A stretch of DNA of 64,000 nucleotides from Coleophoma eucalyptorum. Taxonomy: Eukaryota > Ascomycota > Leotiomycetes > Helotiales > Dermateaceae. The stretch lies in assembly GCA_026120035.1 (NCBI GenBank), contig JALRME010000004.1, positions 992,001 through 1,056,000 on the forward strand, in the 5' to 3' direction. Both the position numbers and the translations under genes were made by a program. This document shows positions 35,997 through 46,099 of this stretch, one piece after another; position 1 is the stretch's first letter; each line of letters begins with the position of its first letter. Below the pieces are notes generated by a model. The model ran no database searches. It worked only from the letters and a program-made list of their open reading frames with translations, and was not told where the DNA came from.

Positions 35997-36630
35997 AAAG
36001 TAAAGCATGGTGTAGTAGGCAGCGTGGCGTTTATGGAATTCTTACATAGCCTCGATATGGCTTCCGATCGTATCTGGGAATATTATTGGCAAAATTTGAG
36101 CGGGTTGAAAAGTCGAGGTGTTTATTATGCCTATCTTGTAGAGAAGTAGTCTAAATAAGCCGACAAGATACCATGTAATACACATTTGAGAACTTCTTGG
36201 TGTTCCATGCTACATCCACTCATTATAATACCTTAAAGACCTGATAGAGAGATCCACAATATTAGTTAAATTACCTAGATAGTTGATACCGTGTCTTATT
36301 TTGCTTTATTTATAGTTTTAGGTGCATAGTGAGAGAATAATTTTATTATACATTTTGTTATATACCTTACCTACAGGTGTTTCCTCATAGGTAGAGATTT
36401 AAGAGCGATTTGTACGAGTTAAGCGCGGATCCTTGTCAGCCTAGAAGCGAATGACGATGTACTTGAAAAACAAACCCCACCAGCTATCGCAATGCACCGC
36501 ATCCACTCCATTTCACACAAAGAAGCGCAACATCTGGTTAAAACAATTTGCAACTGTGCGAGCCCTCAGCTTGTTTGATTTTCTTTGGTACACCGAGCTT
36601 CAAGTCAGTCATTTCTTCTAGGTTTTCAAA
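35997..36630. other. Intergenic: VPS27 3' flank and HBS1 promoter
   Basis: 634 bp between two genes on the same strand. The first half is AT-rich with a TTTATTATGCC-like stretch suited to 3' processing. No gene or repeat was seen. Confidence 0.55.
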
Positions 36631-39377
36631 ATGTCGCGCCACAAGCTGGTCAAGAACCTTGACCTCGACGAAGAACTGGACGACTATGATGGTGATGACT
36701 ATGGGTACGAAGAGGAAGGAGAAGGCGGTGGGCTAGAAGGTATTAAATCACATATGTTGCTCTCATACCCGTGGATCTATTACTGATAATCCATCTCATC
36801 ATCAGAACTCAGCGAAGAAGATCAAGGTCTATACAGTTGTACCCCGCCCCCACCACCTCACTGACGCAACGTAAAGAAAACATGCGAGAAGGGACGATCA
36901 AGGTTCGCGAAGCGTTACCTACTGGGACAGCCCTAGATACTATTACCGATAAAGAGATACAAGAAGCACTCTGGCACTATTACTACGACGTAGGAAAGTC
37001 TGTCACATACCTGCTCAATACATTTTCCAAAGCGGCGAAGAAAGCAGAACCGAAGAAAAAGAAAGGTGGGTCAATATTTCTCATACCTTCTGAAGTCATG
37101 TTCTCTCAGGCCAGCGAGGGAGCTTTTGGATCGCTAGCAGACCTGGAAGACCTGGCAAGAGGTGCGTCTCGATATCGGTTTCAACTTGGCCCCTTGGGTG
37201 ACTTTCGCTCATGCCTAGCAGAATATGACGACTCTATGGTACCGCACTGTTCGAAATCATTTGATTTTGCAGAATTCTTCAAAGATACTCCATGGTTCAA
37301 TGTACCCATAGAACGACAAGCAGTACTCATTCCACCTTTGTATCCTCGCGGTGGCCTTCTTGGTGGCTCATCGGCCGGTGCGCCTAAGATGTCCAAGCTT
37401 CAAGCTCTTGCTGCTGCACGGAAGAAGAAGGCGCAAGAACAAAAATCCGATACAAGTTCAGAAGTGGATAAACCTATGGCTAGTCTTTCTCTTGGCCCAA
37501 GTACAGGAAAGGGTCATGACACTCCGCTGGATAAGAAGCTTTCTCAGTCACAAGAAGCAGCTCAGAAGCCTGCATCAAGAGGATTTCCGCTGCGGAAGCG
37601 CAAGAACTCGAACCCTCACGAGAAGGCCCCAAAAGCGCCGCTTGTTGAGGTAGAGCCCACTCAAGAACGTGAAGAAATGGACTTGGATCAAGCCCAGAAC
37701 GACCAAGCTAGCCCGTCCGCCTTTGCAAGCACAATGTTTGGTTCTGCAACCACTTCTCCTCGAAAGCCAGAGAACATCTTCACCATGCCTTATGTCGCGA
37801 CAACTGTTTCTGCTCCATCTACTGACGCCTTTGCAGGACCTAGTCCCGATGATGTTGTCTTAGCAGCACAGTCGAAAGGTTCGACAATTTCAACAAAACC
37901 CAAGAAGTGACACTAATTCTCTAGTAGCCTCCAAGAAGGGTGGCAAAGATTCCTCAAAGACACCAAAAACGAACGGAGAGAAAAAAGCGGACCAAATTGC
38001 TAGCGGCGTAGAGGCGATGAAACTTGATGACACCCCTCGTGCAAAAAGCAAAAATCTGGATGTACTTGCTGAATATGAGAAGGCAAATACGAAAAATGCT
38101 GCTAATTTTGTAGTAATTGGTATGTATATTTAGAAGAGGGTTCACGACTTCATGGCTGACTAAGATCAGGACATGTTGATGCGGGAAAGAGTACGCTTAT
38201 GGGAAGACTTCTATATGATCTAAATGTTGTTGATGAAAGGACCGTCGAGCGTTATAGGAAAGACTCAGAGAAGCTTGGAAAATCTTCCTTTGCCTTGGCA
38301 TGGGTTCTGGATCAAGGCACTGAAGAAAGAGCTCGAGGTGTTACCATCGATATTGCAATGAACAAATTTGAGACCGAGAAAACAGCCTTTACGATTCTGG
38401 ATGCGCCTGGCCATCGAGACTTCATCCCAAATATGATTGCTGGGGCAAGTCAGGCAGACTTTGCTGTACTGGTTATTGACGCGAGTACGGGATCTTTTGA
38501 GTCTGGGCTAAAAGGACAGACGAAGGAGCATGCATTACTTGTCAGAAGTATGGGTGTTCAGCGGATAATTATCGCTGTGAACAAACTAGACACTGTCAGC
38601 TGGTCGAAGGATCGATTCGATGAGATCTCACAGCAAGTGTCAGCATTCCTGGTACAAGCAGGCTTCCAACAGAAAAATATTAGCTTCGTACCATGTTCAG
38701 GTCTCCAGGGAGATAACATTGCTAGGAAATCAACAGAGCCAGCAGGCCTGTGGTACACGGGGCGAACATTAGTTGAGGAACTTGATAATTCGGAACCAAT
38801 AACGAGAGCACTTACGAAGCCGCTCAGATTGACGATTGACAATATCTTCCGTGGTGGGATCCAGAACCCTTTGAGCATATCGGGGCGAATTGAAGCAGGC
38901 TCTCTACAAACAGGTGATGCACTTCTTGCCCAACCAGCCAAGGAAAAATGCTTCATCAAAGGACTTGAGGTCGACCAAGAACCGGCGGATTGGGCTGTTG
39001 CTGGCCAAAACGTCACGGTACACTTAAGCGATATCGATCCGATCCATCTCAGAGTTGGTGATGTGCTTTGCAGCCCGTCCGCACCCATCAACAGTATCAA
39101 ACATTTTACAGCAAAGATCCTAGCCTTTGAGTTTCTGATGCCCATGCAGATCGACATACACCGAGGACGGATGCATGTTGCAGGAAGGATAAAAGAGATT
39201 GTGGCAGTTCTGGATAAAGGTACTGGAGCTATTCAAAAGAAGAAACCAAAAATTGTTAAGCCGGGTACCGTGGCTCGTGTCGTGGTGGAGCTTGATCACG
39301 CTGTTCCGTTGGAGGCTCCGAGTAGGGTTGTGTTGAGAAGCAATGGAGATACAGTAGCAGCAGGCTTACTGGAATAG
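36631..39377 (+). CDS. hbs1: Ribosome-rescue GTPase HBS1
   Basis: Five exons (36631-36739, 36806-36826, 36877-37878, 37925-38119, 38170-39377) encode 844 residues. Exon 2 is only 21 nt. HBS1 pairs with DOM34/Pelota to split ribosomes stalled in no-go and non-stop decay. Residues 1-100 match the HBS1 N-terminal domain (acidic start MSRHKLVKNLDLDEELDDYD, then a small helical bundle with YYDVGKSVTYLLNTF). A disordered Lys/Ser-rich linker follows. The GTPase starts at GHVDAGKS (443-450), then RGVTIDIAM, DAPGHRDF, NKLD and the SGLQGDN region, followed by the two beta-barrel domains of the eRF3/EF-Tu class, ending VVLRSNGDTVAAGLLE. Intron 3 removes an in-frame TGA after PKK. A further 57- or 60-nt segment near 37162 could be an extra frame-neutral intron; I left it as coding. 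Confidence 0.92.
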
Positions 39378-39735
39378 AAATTCTCGTATGAATGCGAATC
39401 CATAGAATTCCAATTAAAATAGAAGCGCTAAATGCAAGGTCGTAAAGTTTTGTCTAGTGCTTCTGAGAAGACCTTCCACTTTAGTGATAGTCCTGAAATC
39501 GCAAGTAGATGTCTGAGTTGTAAACCCGGTACTAACTTCTATTATGTCTTCTGTCCAATTGACAACGGATTTCTCCACGGAAGATATACCGTACCAATTC
39601 TAATCACGCTCATTGGTTTGTCGTCATGAATCAGTTACGGAACTGATAAGAGAGATAAGAATACACTTGTACTTGACGACATCTGGTTCCCCCACTTAAG
39701 GACCTCTCACTTTACCACTATTGAAGAAAGCAATC
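39378..39735. other. Intergenic: HBS1 3' flank and promoter of the asparaginase-family gene
   Basis: 358 bp between two genes on the same strand. A 65-codon frame at 39432 has no features. The stretch upstream of the next start is AT-rich and ends ACCACTATTG before the coding frame. Confidence 0.55.
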
Positions 39736-41127
39736 ATGGAATACAAATCGAGATCGTCTACGAAGATCACACCGCGTCTCATTATTCATGGAGGTGCAGG
39801 AAATATCCTACCTTCAAACCTGCCACCAAAAAAGTACAAAGCCTACCACGATGCCCTGTTGACGATTCTCAGTAACACACATTACTATCTAGAGCAAGGA
39901 AACGATGCCCTCGATACCGTGACCTATGCTGTAACCCAGCTCGAGAATAATGTGCTCTTCAATTCGGGCCGTGGGGCTGTATTTACGAGAGACGGCATCA
40001 ATGAACTGGAAGCTAGTGTCATGGTGTCGCGAGGGAAGAAGAAGCGTGGTGTGGGAGTGATAGGATTACAGCATGTTAAGAACCCAATCAGACTCGCACG
40101 CGAGATGTTGATTCGTGGGGAGCAGGATATTGAGGGTGGAAATGGAGAACACCGAGGCCCACTGGTTAGCAATGGCGTCGTGCGCGAATCTTCAGGCGCC
40201 CAAGGACATTCTCAAATACATAAATTCAGCGCCGAGAAGCTAGCTGAAGAATGGGGCTTGGAGATGGTCAAGCCTGAATATTTCTTTGTTCAGGCTCGGT
40301 GGGATGAACATGTCTCGGGCTTGGAAAGAGAGAAATCTGGGAGTGGACATGCTACTTGGGACGCCATGGAGTTTGTGCCTCAAGGTACTTGTGGTGCCGT
40401 CTGCTTGGATGCCGATGGGGTCTGTGCCACTGCTACTTCTACTGGCGGCATGACGAATAAATTGACTGGAAGAATTGGTGATACTCCGACCCTAGGTGCA
40501 GGATTTTGGGCTGAAGAGTGGGAGGAGGATGCGGCTTCAAAAGAAGAGCTTATGTTGAGACAGCCTGGCCCAGGACTGGTACTCTCAGAGACTCTGAAGG
40601 GGTTGATGGCTGATTGTCTACCAAGCTTAAGCATATATTCTCCAATACCTGCTAGCGTCGAGCACTTAAGTATTCAGAAGGGGGATAAGCTGGTCCGTTC
40701 AACAGCCATGTCAGGAACGGGCAACGGTGACTCTTTCTTACGAATCAATGCTGTCAGGACTGCCTCGGCGATCGCTCGTTATCAAGGTGTATCCGTGCAA
40801 CATGGCCTTTCTGATATCACTGGTCCAGACGGAGAACTGGTCAAGAGTGCCGGCCAAAGATGGAAGAAGACGGGCGAGGGAGAAGGTGGTATAATTGGTG
40901 TCGAATGTGGAGTTGTGGTTGATAAAGATGGCAAGAAGAAATCTGCCACCTCTAGCGTTGTGTATGATTACAACTGTGGTGGAATGTTTAGAGCAGCCGT
41001 TGATGATCATGGAAAAGCTGTCTTCAGAGTTTGGAGTCCTGCACAGCATGAAGGACTAGAGAAGTATGATGGCGAAGGAAAGCAATATGAGCTTGGGCAG
41101 TGGAGGAATGAAAAGCCACCTTTGTGA
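39736..41127 (+). CDS. N-terminal-nucleophile hydrolase, isoaspartyl peptidase/asparaginase/taspase family
   Basis: One uninterrupted frame of 463 residues. The family makes an inactive precursor that cleaves itself to expose a catalytic threonine. The start RLIIHGGAGNI is the family's conserved opening, followed by NSGRGAVFTRDGINELEASV. The cleavage site and nucleophile are seen in PQGTCGAVCLDADG, with Thr218 as the expected nucleophile, and STGGMTNKLTGRIGDTP completes the active site with the substrate-binding Arg and Asp. The region before the nucleophile is a long variable linker, typical. After the fold there is an insertion with acidic residues (EEWEEDAASKEE), and the C-terminus is longer than in bacterial asparaginases, nearer to fungal taspase-like proteins. 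Substrate could be L-asparagine or isoaspartyl peptides. The frame extends five codons upstream without an ATG. Confidence 0.88.
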   Translation: MEYKSRSSTKITPRLIIHGGAGNILPSNLPPKKYKAYHDALLTILSNTHYYLEQGNDALDTVTYAVTQLENNVLFNSGRGAVFTRDGINELEASVMVSRGKKKRGVGVIGLQHVKNPIRLAREMLIRGEQDIEGGNGEHRGPLVSNGVVRESSGAQGHSQIHKFSAEKLAEEWGLEMVKPEYFFVQARWDEHVSGLEREKSGSGHATWDAMEFVPQGTCGAVCLDADGVCATATSTGGMTNKLTGRIGDTPTLGAGFWAEEWEEDAASKEELMLRQPGPGLVLSETLKGLMADCLPSLSIYSPIPASVEHLSIQKGDKLVRSTAMSGTGNGDSFLRINAVRTASAIARYQGVSVQHGLSDITGPDGELVKSAGQRWKKTGEGEGGIIGVECGVVVDKDGKKKSATSSVVYDYNCGGMFRAAVDDHGKAVFRVWSPAQHEGLEKYDGEGKQYELGQWRNEKPPL

Positions 41128-41632
41128 ATATCAGATCCTCGACTTCATAGAAAATCGGAATCCATCCCTCGCTTTGTGCTTCTCAGGACGCAGTACCGCC
41201 AATTTCAGAACTTTATTCCAGAGTTGGAATTTTGTAAACTTATCAAAGGTAAGTAGGGCAGATTAAAAGTAGTATACAATCCTAGACCTGAGCTTTATTT
41301 CTTGAAACTGTTGTAGAAGCTCTTTATGACTGGTCTTTAAATGTCCAATGATCGATGTCGCCAACTTCGTCAGACTGCACCGGAACGGAAAAACATTCGG
41401 TGCGCTAAAAGTTTGGCATCCTGTATGGCGCCCGGCGTGAGCGAAAAAAGATCATCAGCTACGACATTGTACCAACAGCAACGCCATCCCACGAATGCTC
41501 AAGTCTGCCGCTTATCCTTCATCACTCCGCTAAGACGTACTTTCATTACACGGGCACATTACACCAGGACGCGAACCGATATCTGTAGAGGAGGCCGTGG
41601 AAGAAAGCGCCAAGACACAGACATCATAGAAG
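41128..41632. other. Intergenic: 3' flank of the hydrolase gene and TIM17 promoter
   Basis: 505 bp between two genes on the same strand. A 111-codon frame from 41341 overlaps the TIM17 start in another frame and has no family features. Confidence 0.55.
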
Positions 41633-42321
41633 ATGGATCATACTCGAGACCCGTGTCCTTGGGTGGCGTTGAATGATTTTGGAGGAGCTTTTTGTATGGG
41701 AGTATGTACCTCCGAAATGATTTGTCGAAGCAGCCTTGTTTCGGGCAGATAGCAAGCTGTCAACAATTGCTTCTGTGGAGTACGCTGCTAATCGATTTGC
41801 TCTATATAGGCGATTGGAGGAGCAGTATGGCACGGTGTTAAAGGATTTAGAAACTCACCATATGGAGAACGACGGATTGGTGCGCTCACAGCTATCAAGG
41901 CACGAGCTCCAGTTCTCGGAGGCAACTTTGGTGTTTGGGGAGGGTTGTTTTCAACGTTTGACTGTGGAGTGAAGGGATTGCGAAAGAAGGAGGATCCATA
42001 CAATGCCAGTAAGCGGCGATGTCGTTGTTTTTATGCGCCAAATAACTGACGTGTCTAGTTATCGCGGGTTTCTTCACTGGAGGTGCCTTGGCCGTTAGAG
42101 GAGGATACAAGGCTGCCAGAAATTCGGCGATAGGGTGTGCCTGTTTATTGGCGGTTATTGAAGGCGTAGGAATTGGATTCCAAAGAATGATGGCAGAGAA
42201 TACGAGACTTGATGTAAGATTGCTCGAGGTGATAATAGGCCAGACCACTAACACATCTCAGTTACCACCTCCACCACCTCCATCAGAAGCTGGAAGCACT
42301 GGCTTCCCTGCCGTGGCATAA
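41633..42321 (+). CDS. tim17: Mitochondrial inner membrane translocase subunit TIM17
   Basis: Three exons (41633-41701, 41810-42008, 42059-42321) with introns of 108 and 50 nt encode 176 residues. TIM17 is a core subunit of the TIM23 complex that imports presequence proteins. The conserved start [20 protein letters not shown] is in exon 1. Exon 2 gives [20 protein letters not shown] and [20 protein letters not shown], and exon 3 gives [20 protein letters not shown] and [14 protein letters not shown], together the four membrane segments with GxxxG packing motifs. The C-terminal tail is short and proline-rich ([12 protein letters not shown]). The two conserved cysteines near the start of the family are present. 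Only the spliced product is continuous, and the exons lie in three different frames, which makes the gene easy to miss. The gene converges on the MDR reductase gene. Confidence 0.95.
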
Positions 42322-42636
42322 TCATACCCTCCATTCTTACGACCAAATGTCCCACCGCCGTCCGTCCCAAACGGCATCTTTACAACTCTACTCTTTCCGT
42401 CCTTGCCACCAGATGCATGGATCGTGTATTTCTCTATTTGGGCTACGTCCTGTGTGTTGGTGTACTGCATAGCTGGGAAGGTGTACTAGATTTTATATGG
42501 GTTCAGTAGATGCTGGATCAACGAATCCCCTAATTGATGACTCTCCGCTGCAGGGACTCATTACAAATATTGACACAGATATTGATTCTGTCATTCTTTT
42601 GATTTCATACAACACCGGTGAGCATCATGAAGGCAG
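42322..42636. other. Short convergent intergenic spacer
   Basis: 315 bp between the stops of TIM17 (plus) and the MDR reductase (minus). It should hold both 3' ends; nothing else is visible. Confidence 0.6.
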
Positions 42637-43807
42637 TTAAACCTTCAATATAGCTTTGCCAAAGTTCTCGCCCTTCAGCATGCCTACCAGGCCTTCAGCA
42701 GCATTATCTATGCCCTCAGTCACGCTCATCTTAATCTTGATATCTCCATCTCTGATCCACGTCTGCATGTTCTCCTGGTGCTCGTCTTTATAGACAGGGC
42801 CCATATCTTTATCATAGACGATGAAACCCCGAAGACGTAGTCTCTTAGAGACTGCGTACTTCATATTCTTGAGCCCGTACGCATCCTCCGGTTTCACAGA
42901 TGTCTGAGAAACATTTCCGCATGCGACTATGACTATTAGTGCATCCCTCGGTTGGGAAATTAGGAATTCACATACTGATACGACCAAAATCTTTCATCGC
43001 TTCGAGAGATGCATCCAGTTGCTCACCACTTACATTGTCATAATAGATGTCAATTCCATCTGGAGCGAGCCTTGCCAATGCTTGGCCAGGCTTCTCTTTC
43101 TTATAATTGAAGCCTGAATCAAAGCCCAATTCCTCAGTGATAAACTTCAACTTCTCATCACTCCCAACACTTCCCAGAACGGTCAAGCCCTCTCTCTTTG
43201 CTAGCTGTCCCACAATCTGGCCTACAGCACCACTGGCAGCAGAGATGAATATGGTTTCTCCTTTTTTTGGCTCACCGATGGCATATAATGACGAATAAGC
43301 TGTGAGTCCGCTCATCCCCAAGCCGCCCAGAAAGATCTTTTCATCCAGTCCATATGGGTTCTCAAGCTTAGACAGACCACCTTGATCCTGTTCCTTCTCA
43401 GCTCTCTCCTTCTCAATCACGGAATACTGCTCAAAATTCCCCAAGCCAATCACCACATCACCTTCTTGGAACCGAGGCGTGGACGATTTGACTACCTTAG
43501 AGATGGCGGCATTGGTAATTGGTTCGTTGAGCTGGTAGCCAGGTGAGTAGGACTTAATCTTTGGATCTCGCATTTTTCCCCTCTGAAAGGGATCATATGA
43601 GAGGTACAAGTTTTGAAGAATCAGTCCTCCGGAAGGCGCTTTGCTAATATCTATTTCTGACTTGATGATTTTCAGGTCCTGGCCTGGGACTGGCATGCCG
43701 TTTGGTACGGCTGCCATGATAAGGACTTTGTTGGCTACCATCTTGAGTCTGTTCGGTTGTTGTTTTGAGGTTGAGTAATTCCGAATCAGTTGCAGAAAGT
43801 GTTTCAT
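42637..43807 (-). CDS. MDR-family NADP-dependent reductase (curcumin/alkenal reductase type)
   Basis: Exons 43807-42976 and 42926-42637 with a 49-nt intron encode 373 residues. The protein belongs to the zinc-free medium-chain dehydrogenases that reduce carbon-carbon double bonds with NADPH, such as leukotriene B4 dehydrogenase and bacterial curcumin reductase. Supporting segments are LYLSYDPFQRGKMRD, GLGMSGLTAYSSLYAIG, the nucleotide-binding ISAASGAVGQIVGQLAK, IDIYYDNVSGEQLDA and, after the intron, RLRLRGFIVYDKD and EGLVGMLKGENFGKAILKV. No zinc-binding cysteines are present. Residues 1-22 (MKHFLQLIRNYSTSKQQPNR) are basic and could target mitochondria; a second ATG at residue 23 (MVANKVLIMA) begins where most family members start. 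Which start is used cannot be told. The substrate is unknown. Confidence 0.88.
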
Positions 43808-44561
43808 TTACTCTGTCAAGACTTGTGGGATTTGGGAGACGATATCTGGTGCTCCTGCTGGCCGTACATGATTACTTATACCCCTCGTTTCCACCGAGTA
43901 AGTCAATCGTAATCTACTAGATTGGTAATGCGGGCAGGGGGACCACATCTCACGGGCTAATTAACCGAAAGAACATAAACTATCACGCGTTTCGTAGTGA
44001 TATTATATACTCCGAACTCCCTTGGGTCAGGGAAAACAATAGATCCAAGATACCCAGAAGGGACTTTTTGTATTTATTGGCTATTTAAGTGATCGTGATA
44101 TTTTGAGTAATTCTAAATTCTAGAGAAACAAATAGTTCCTGTCAGTATGTTAACTCTAAATTCCAGCTGGTGCAGAATGAAGATAGATTAGTAACTCCTC
44201 CAAATTACCTTTAGACCCCAAAAACATTCTCTTATATCTACACCGGCTAACCCAGCACATCTATATTTTATCTTACTGGATTTGTTTCCATGTACTAAAC
44301 GTTATAGTGTCTAGGGTTGCTACCAGCTGAGATGATGTTCCAAGCCAGTTTTGGTCTAACGAGTTGCAGCAATGGCATTTAACCTTCCTAAAAAGTTATA
44401 TCAGTAATCTATACAATTGTATTGCTTAACAATCAAGTAAGCATTAAACCAAAGTTACTTTTACGACCGAGGGGTCTAATTCGAAAGAGGGCAATCGCCT
44501 GCATCATGTGATAACTGCTTCCCCTCACGTCGTTTCCCTTGATTTGTGATACTCTATGCGA

Positions 44562-44573
44562 GGGGGGGGGGGG
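44562..44573 (+). repeat. Homopolymer run of 12 G
   Basis: Twelve consecutive G residues within an otherwise AT-rich intergenic stretch, followed by ACCGCATCACC. Confidence 0.75.
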
Positions 44574-44834
44574 ACCGCATCACCGTTGCAACCCTCGAGG
44601 GTCGATTTAACGAGAACCTTTTGGCTCCCAAGGTCATCGTGCTACGTTTCGCCTTTTAAGTTGACACGCAGACCACTCTACTTAAGGACAGGATGTAATC
44701 TTTGGAGAGACAAGTGAGTGGTCAAATGAATTAACTCTTGCCATTAAAATTAAGTCTCAGGTTTGCTCACTTATCCAAATGAGATTCATTCTGGTATCAG
44801 AAGTATTTTTAAAGAAATATATCTTAGTGTTGGA

Positions 44835-44906
44835 ATATCGATATATCTACCACCTGCACGTGAGGTAACATCGTTACACCTTATGTAGGTATTGATATAT
44901 CGCTAT
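44835..44906. repeat. Imperfect inverted repeat, arms about 24 bp
   Basis: The left arm begins ATATCGATATATC and the right arm, read on the other strand, begins ATAGCGATATATC; beyond that both continue with a TACCACCT/TACCTAC-like stretch. Several mismatches remain, with about 23 bp between the arms. It could fold as a hairpin or be the ends of a small decayed element. Confidence 0.4.
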
Positions 44907-44923
44907 ACTACTTGCTTGTTCCC

Positions 44924-44947
44924 GTGTTTGCGCTCAGGCGCAAACAC
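44924..44947. repeat. Perfect 10-bp stem with 4-nt loop
   Basis: GTGTTTGCGC is followed by TCAG and then its exact reverse complement GCGCAAACAC. The stem is GC-richer than the surrounding sequence. No T-run follows, so it is not a simple terminator. Confidence 0.75.
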
Positions 44948-44968
44948 TACATATGACTGTATTACTAC

Positions 44969-45011
44969 GGAGGTCGAATCGATACCCAGAAGGGGTATTT
45001 ATAAGACCTCC
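44969..45011. repeat. Two-stage hairpin
   Basis: An outer 7-bp stem (GGAGGTC with GACCTCC), a symmetric 6-nt internal loop (GAATCG against TTATAA) and an inner 6-bp stem (ATACCC with GGGTAT) close on a 5-nt loop AGAAG. It begins 21 nt after the preceding perfect hairpin. Confidence 0.6.
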
Positions 45012-45438
45012 ACCACACTCATTTAGAAGAATCATCTACATTTTTACCTTACCATTTTGACCTGTCTATTACAGTTGAAATAAGAGGCATATAGATCAAT
45101 CAACACTTAGAATCGCGAGGGTATTTTGTTTTTCAAATTCAGTCGAAGACTTCAAATATATTCTCAAACTAGAACTTTATTTAATAACACAAAGTTCTTT
45201 AGTAATTCAAGATCGATTCTAGTATCTGGAAATATCATCAATTATGGGAAATAATTCACCATAACGAAACCTAGTTCAATCATTTGAGCGAGCTTGGAGA
45301 ATTTGGACAGCAAATCTATATAAGTTTTAAGTCTATTTAGTTATTCAAATGCAACCAATTTCATTTTCTGCCCTGAATATAGAGATCTTAGCTTGCGTCT
45401 GTCTGTATTTCGATAATGATCAGGACCCTCATTCCTCG

Positions 45439-46099
45439 TCAACGAGAAATATACTTCAAAAGAGCCTCTAATTTTACATCAATGACTTTAGCCGCTTGGA
45501 GCAGATCTTCATTGTTGTCAGTACTAGAGACGCCAGAGCTTAGGAGATTCCATGTCAACCGACAGCCGCCGCCATGGCACTCGGGTCTCTCATCAAGCAA
45601 GACTTCCACAGGGATATGAAGGGCGGCACATCGGTCATACTGCAAAACATCGTAAGCCATTATAGGATTTCCGATAATGACCTTCTTCATCTACAGGCTT
45701 AAGGTCAGCTCCAATACTCGATGGCTATCTTTGTAAGATAGTACGCACGCGGAGCTCGGTGTGCGGTGGAAATACACCTATCCAAGAGTAATTAAAAGAA
45801 GTGAATGCCATGAAATTGTGCTCTTTCACGGCACTCCGAATATTATCGATGTAGCGCTTGAAGTTTTCCTTGTCATTACCCGTAATCTGCTCAGCAAACC
45901 GTGGATGCTTGGGTTTACTCGGGTCTCCAACTTCGGAGATAAGCTTTTGCCAGATTTGGTCAAAGTCGAGCTTGGAGTATATAGTCTTGCGCTGGCAAGT
46001 GAACACCTCAGTGTAAACACCATCCGTGGATGGCGAGCCGATGGAAAACTGGTGTTCGGTAGGGTTGGCATCTACAATTTCGCTGATGAGGTCCGGCAT
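45439..46099 (-). CDS. DUF302-like protein
   Basis: Exons 46099-45749 and 45690-45439, joined across a 58-nt intron (GTGCGT donor, CTGTAG acceptor), encode 200 residues. The joined product resembles fungal proteins of the DUF302 fold: an N-terminal region with FMAFTSFNYSWIGVFPPH, then, across the splice, LRMKKVIIGNPIMAYDVLQY and a section LHIPVEVLLDE, and a helical end LLQAAKVIDVKLEALLKYI. The phrase with IGNP and the following helix is the family's most typical element. Function is unknown; DUF302 members are small soluble proteins. The frame is open another 145 codons upstream with hydrophobic segments, but the ATG at 46099 gives a product of usual length. The gene sits alone in an AT-rich, sparse region. 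Confidence 0.62.

Larger units (their letters stand above)
43808..45438. other. AT-rich intergenic region with stem-loops
   Basis: This 1.6 kb lies between the start of the MDR gene and the stop of the DUF302-like gene, both minus. It is visibly AT-rich with no long frames. It contains a 12-G run at about 44562 and three inverted repeats between 44835 and 45011 listed below. The composition would fit an old, mutated repeat, but no transposon feature is recognisable. Confidence 0.5.

Noticed and set aside
37064..37107. Extra 44-nt intron in HBS1 exon 3 (GTGGGT to CTCTCAG)
   Set aside because: Removing 44 nt shifts the frame, while the downstream residues that match HBS1 are in the unspliced frame.
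43808..45438. Transposon remnant in the AT-rich stretch
   Set aside because: AT-richness alone is suggestive, but no coding remnant, terminal repeat or target duplication could be identified.
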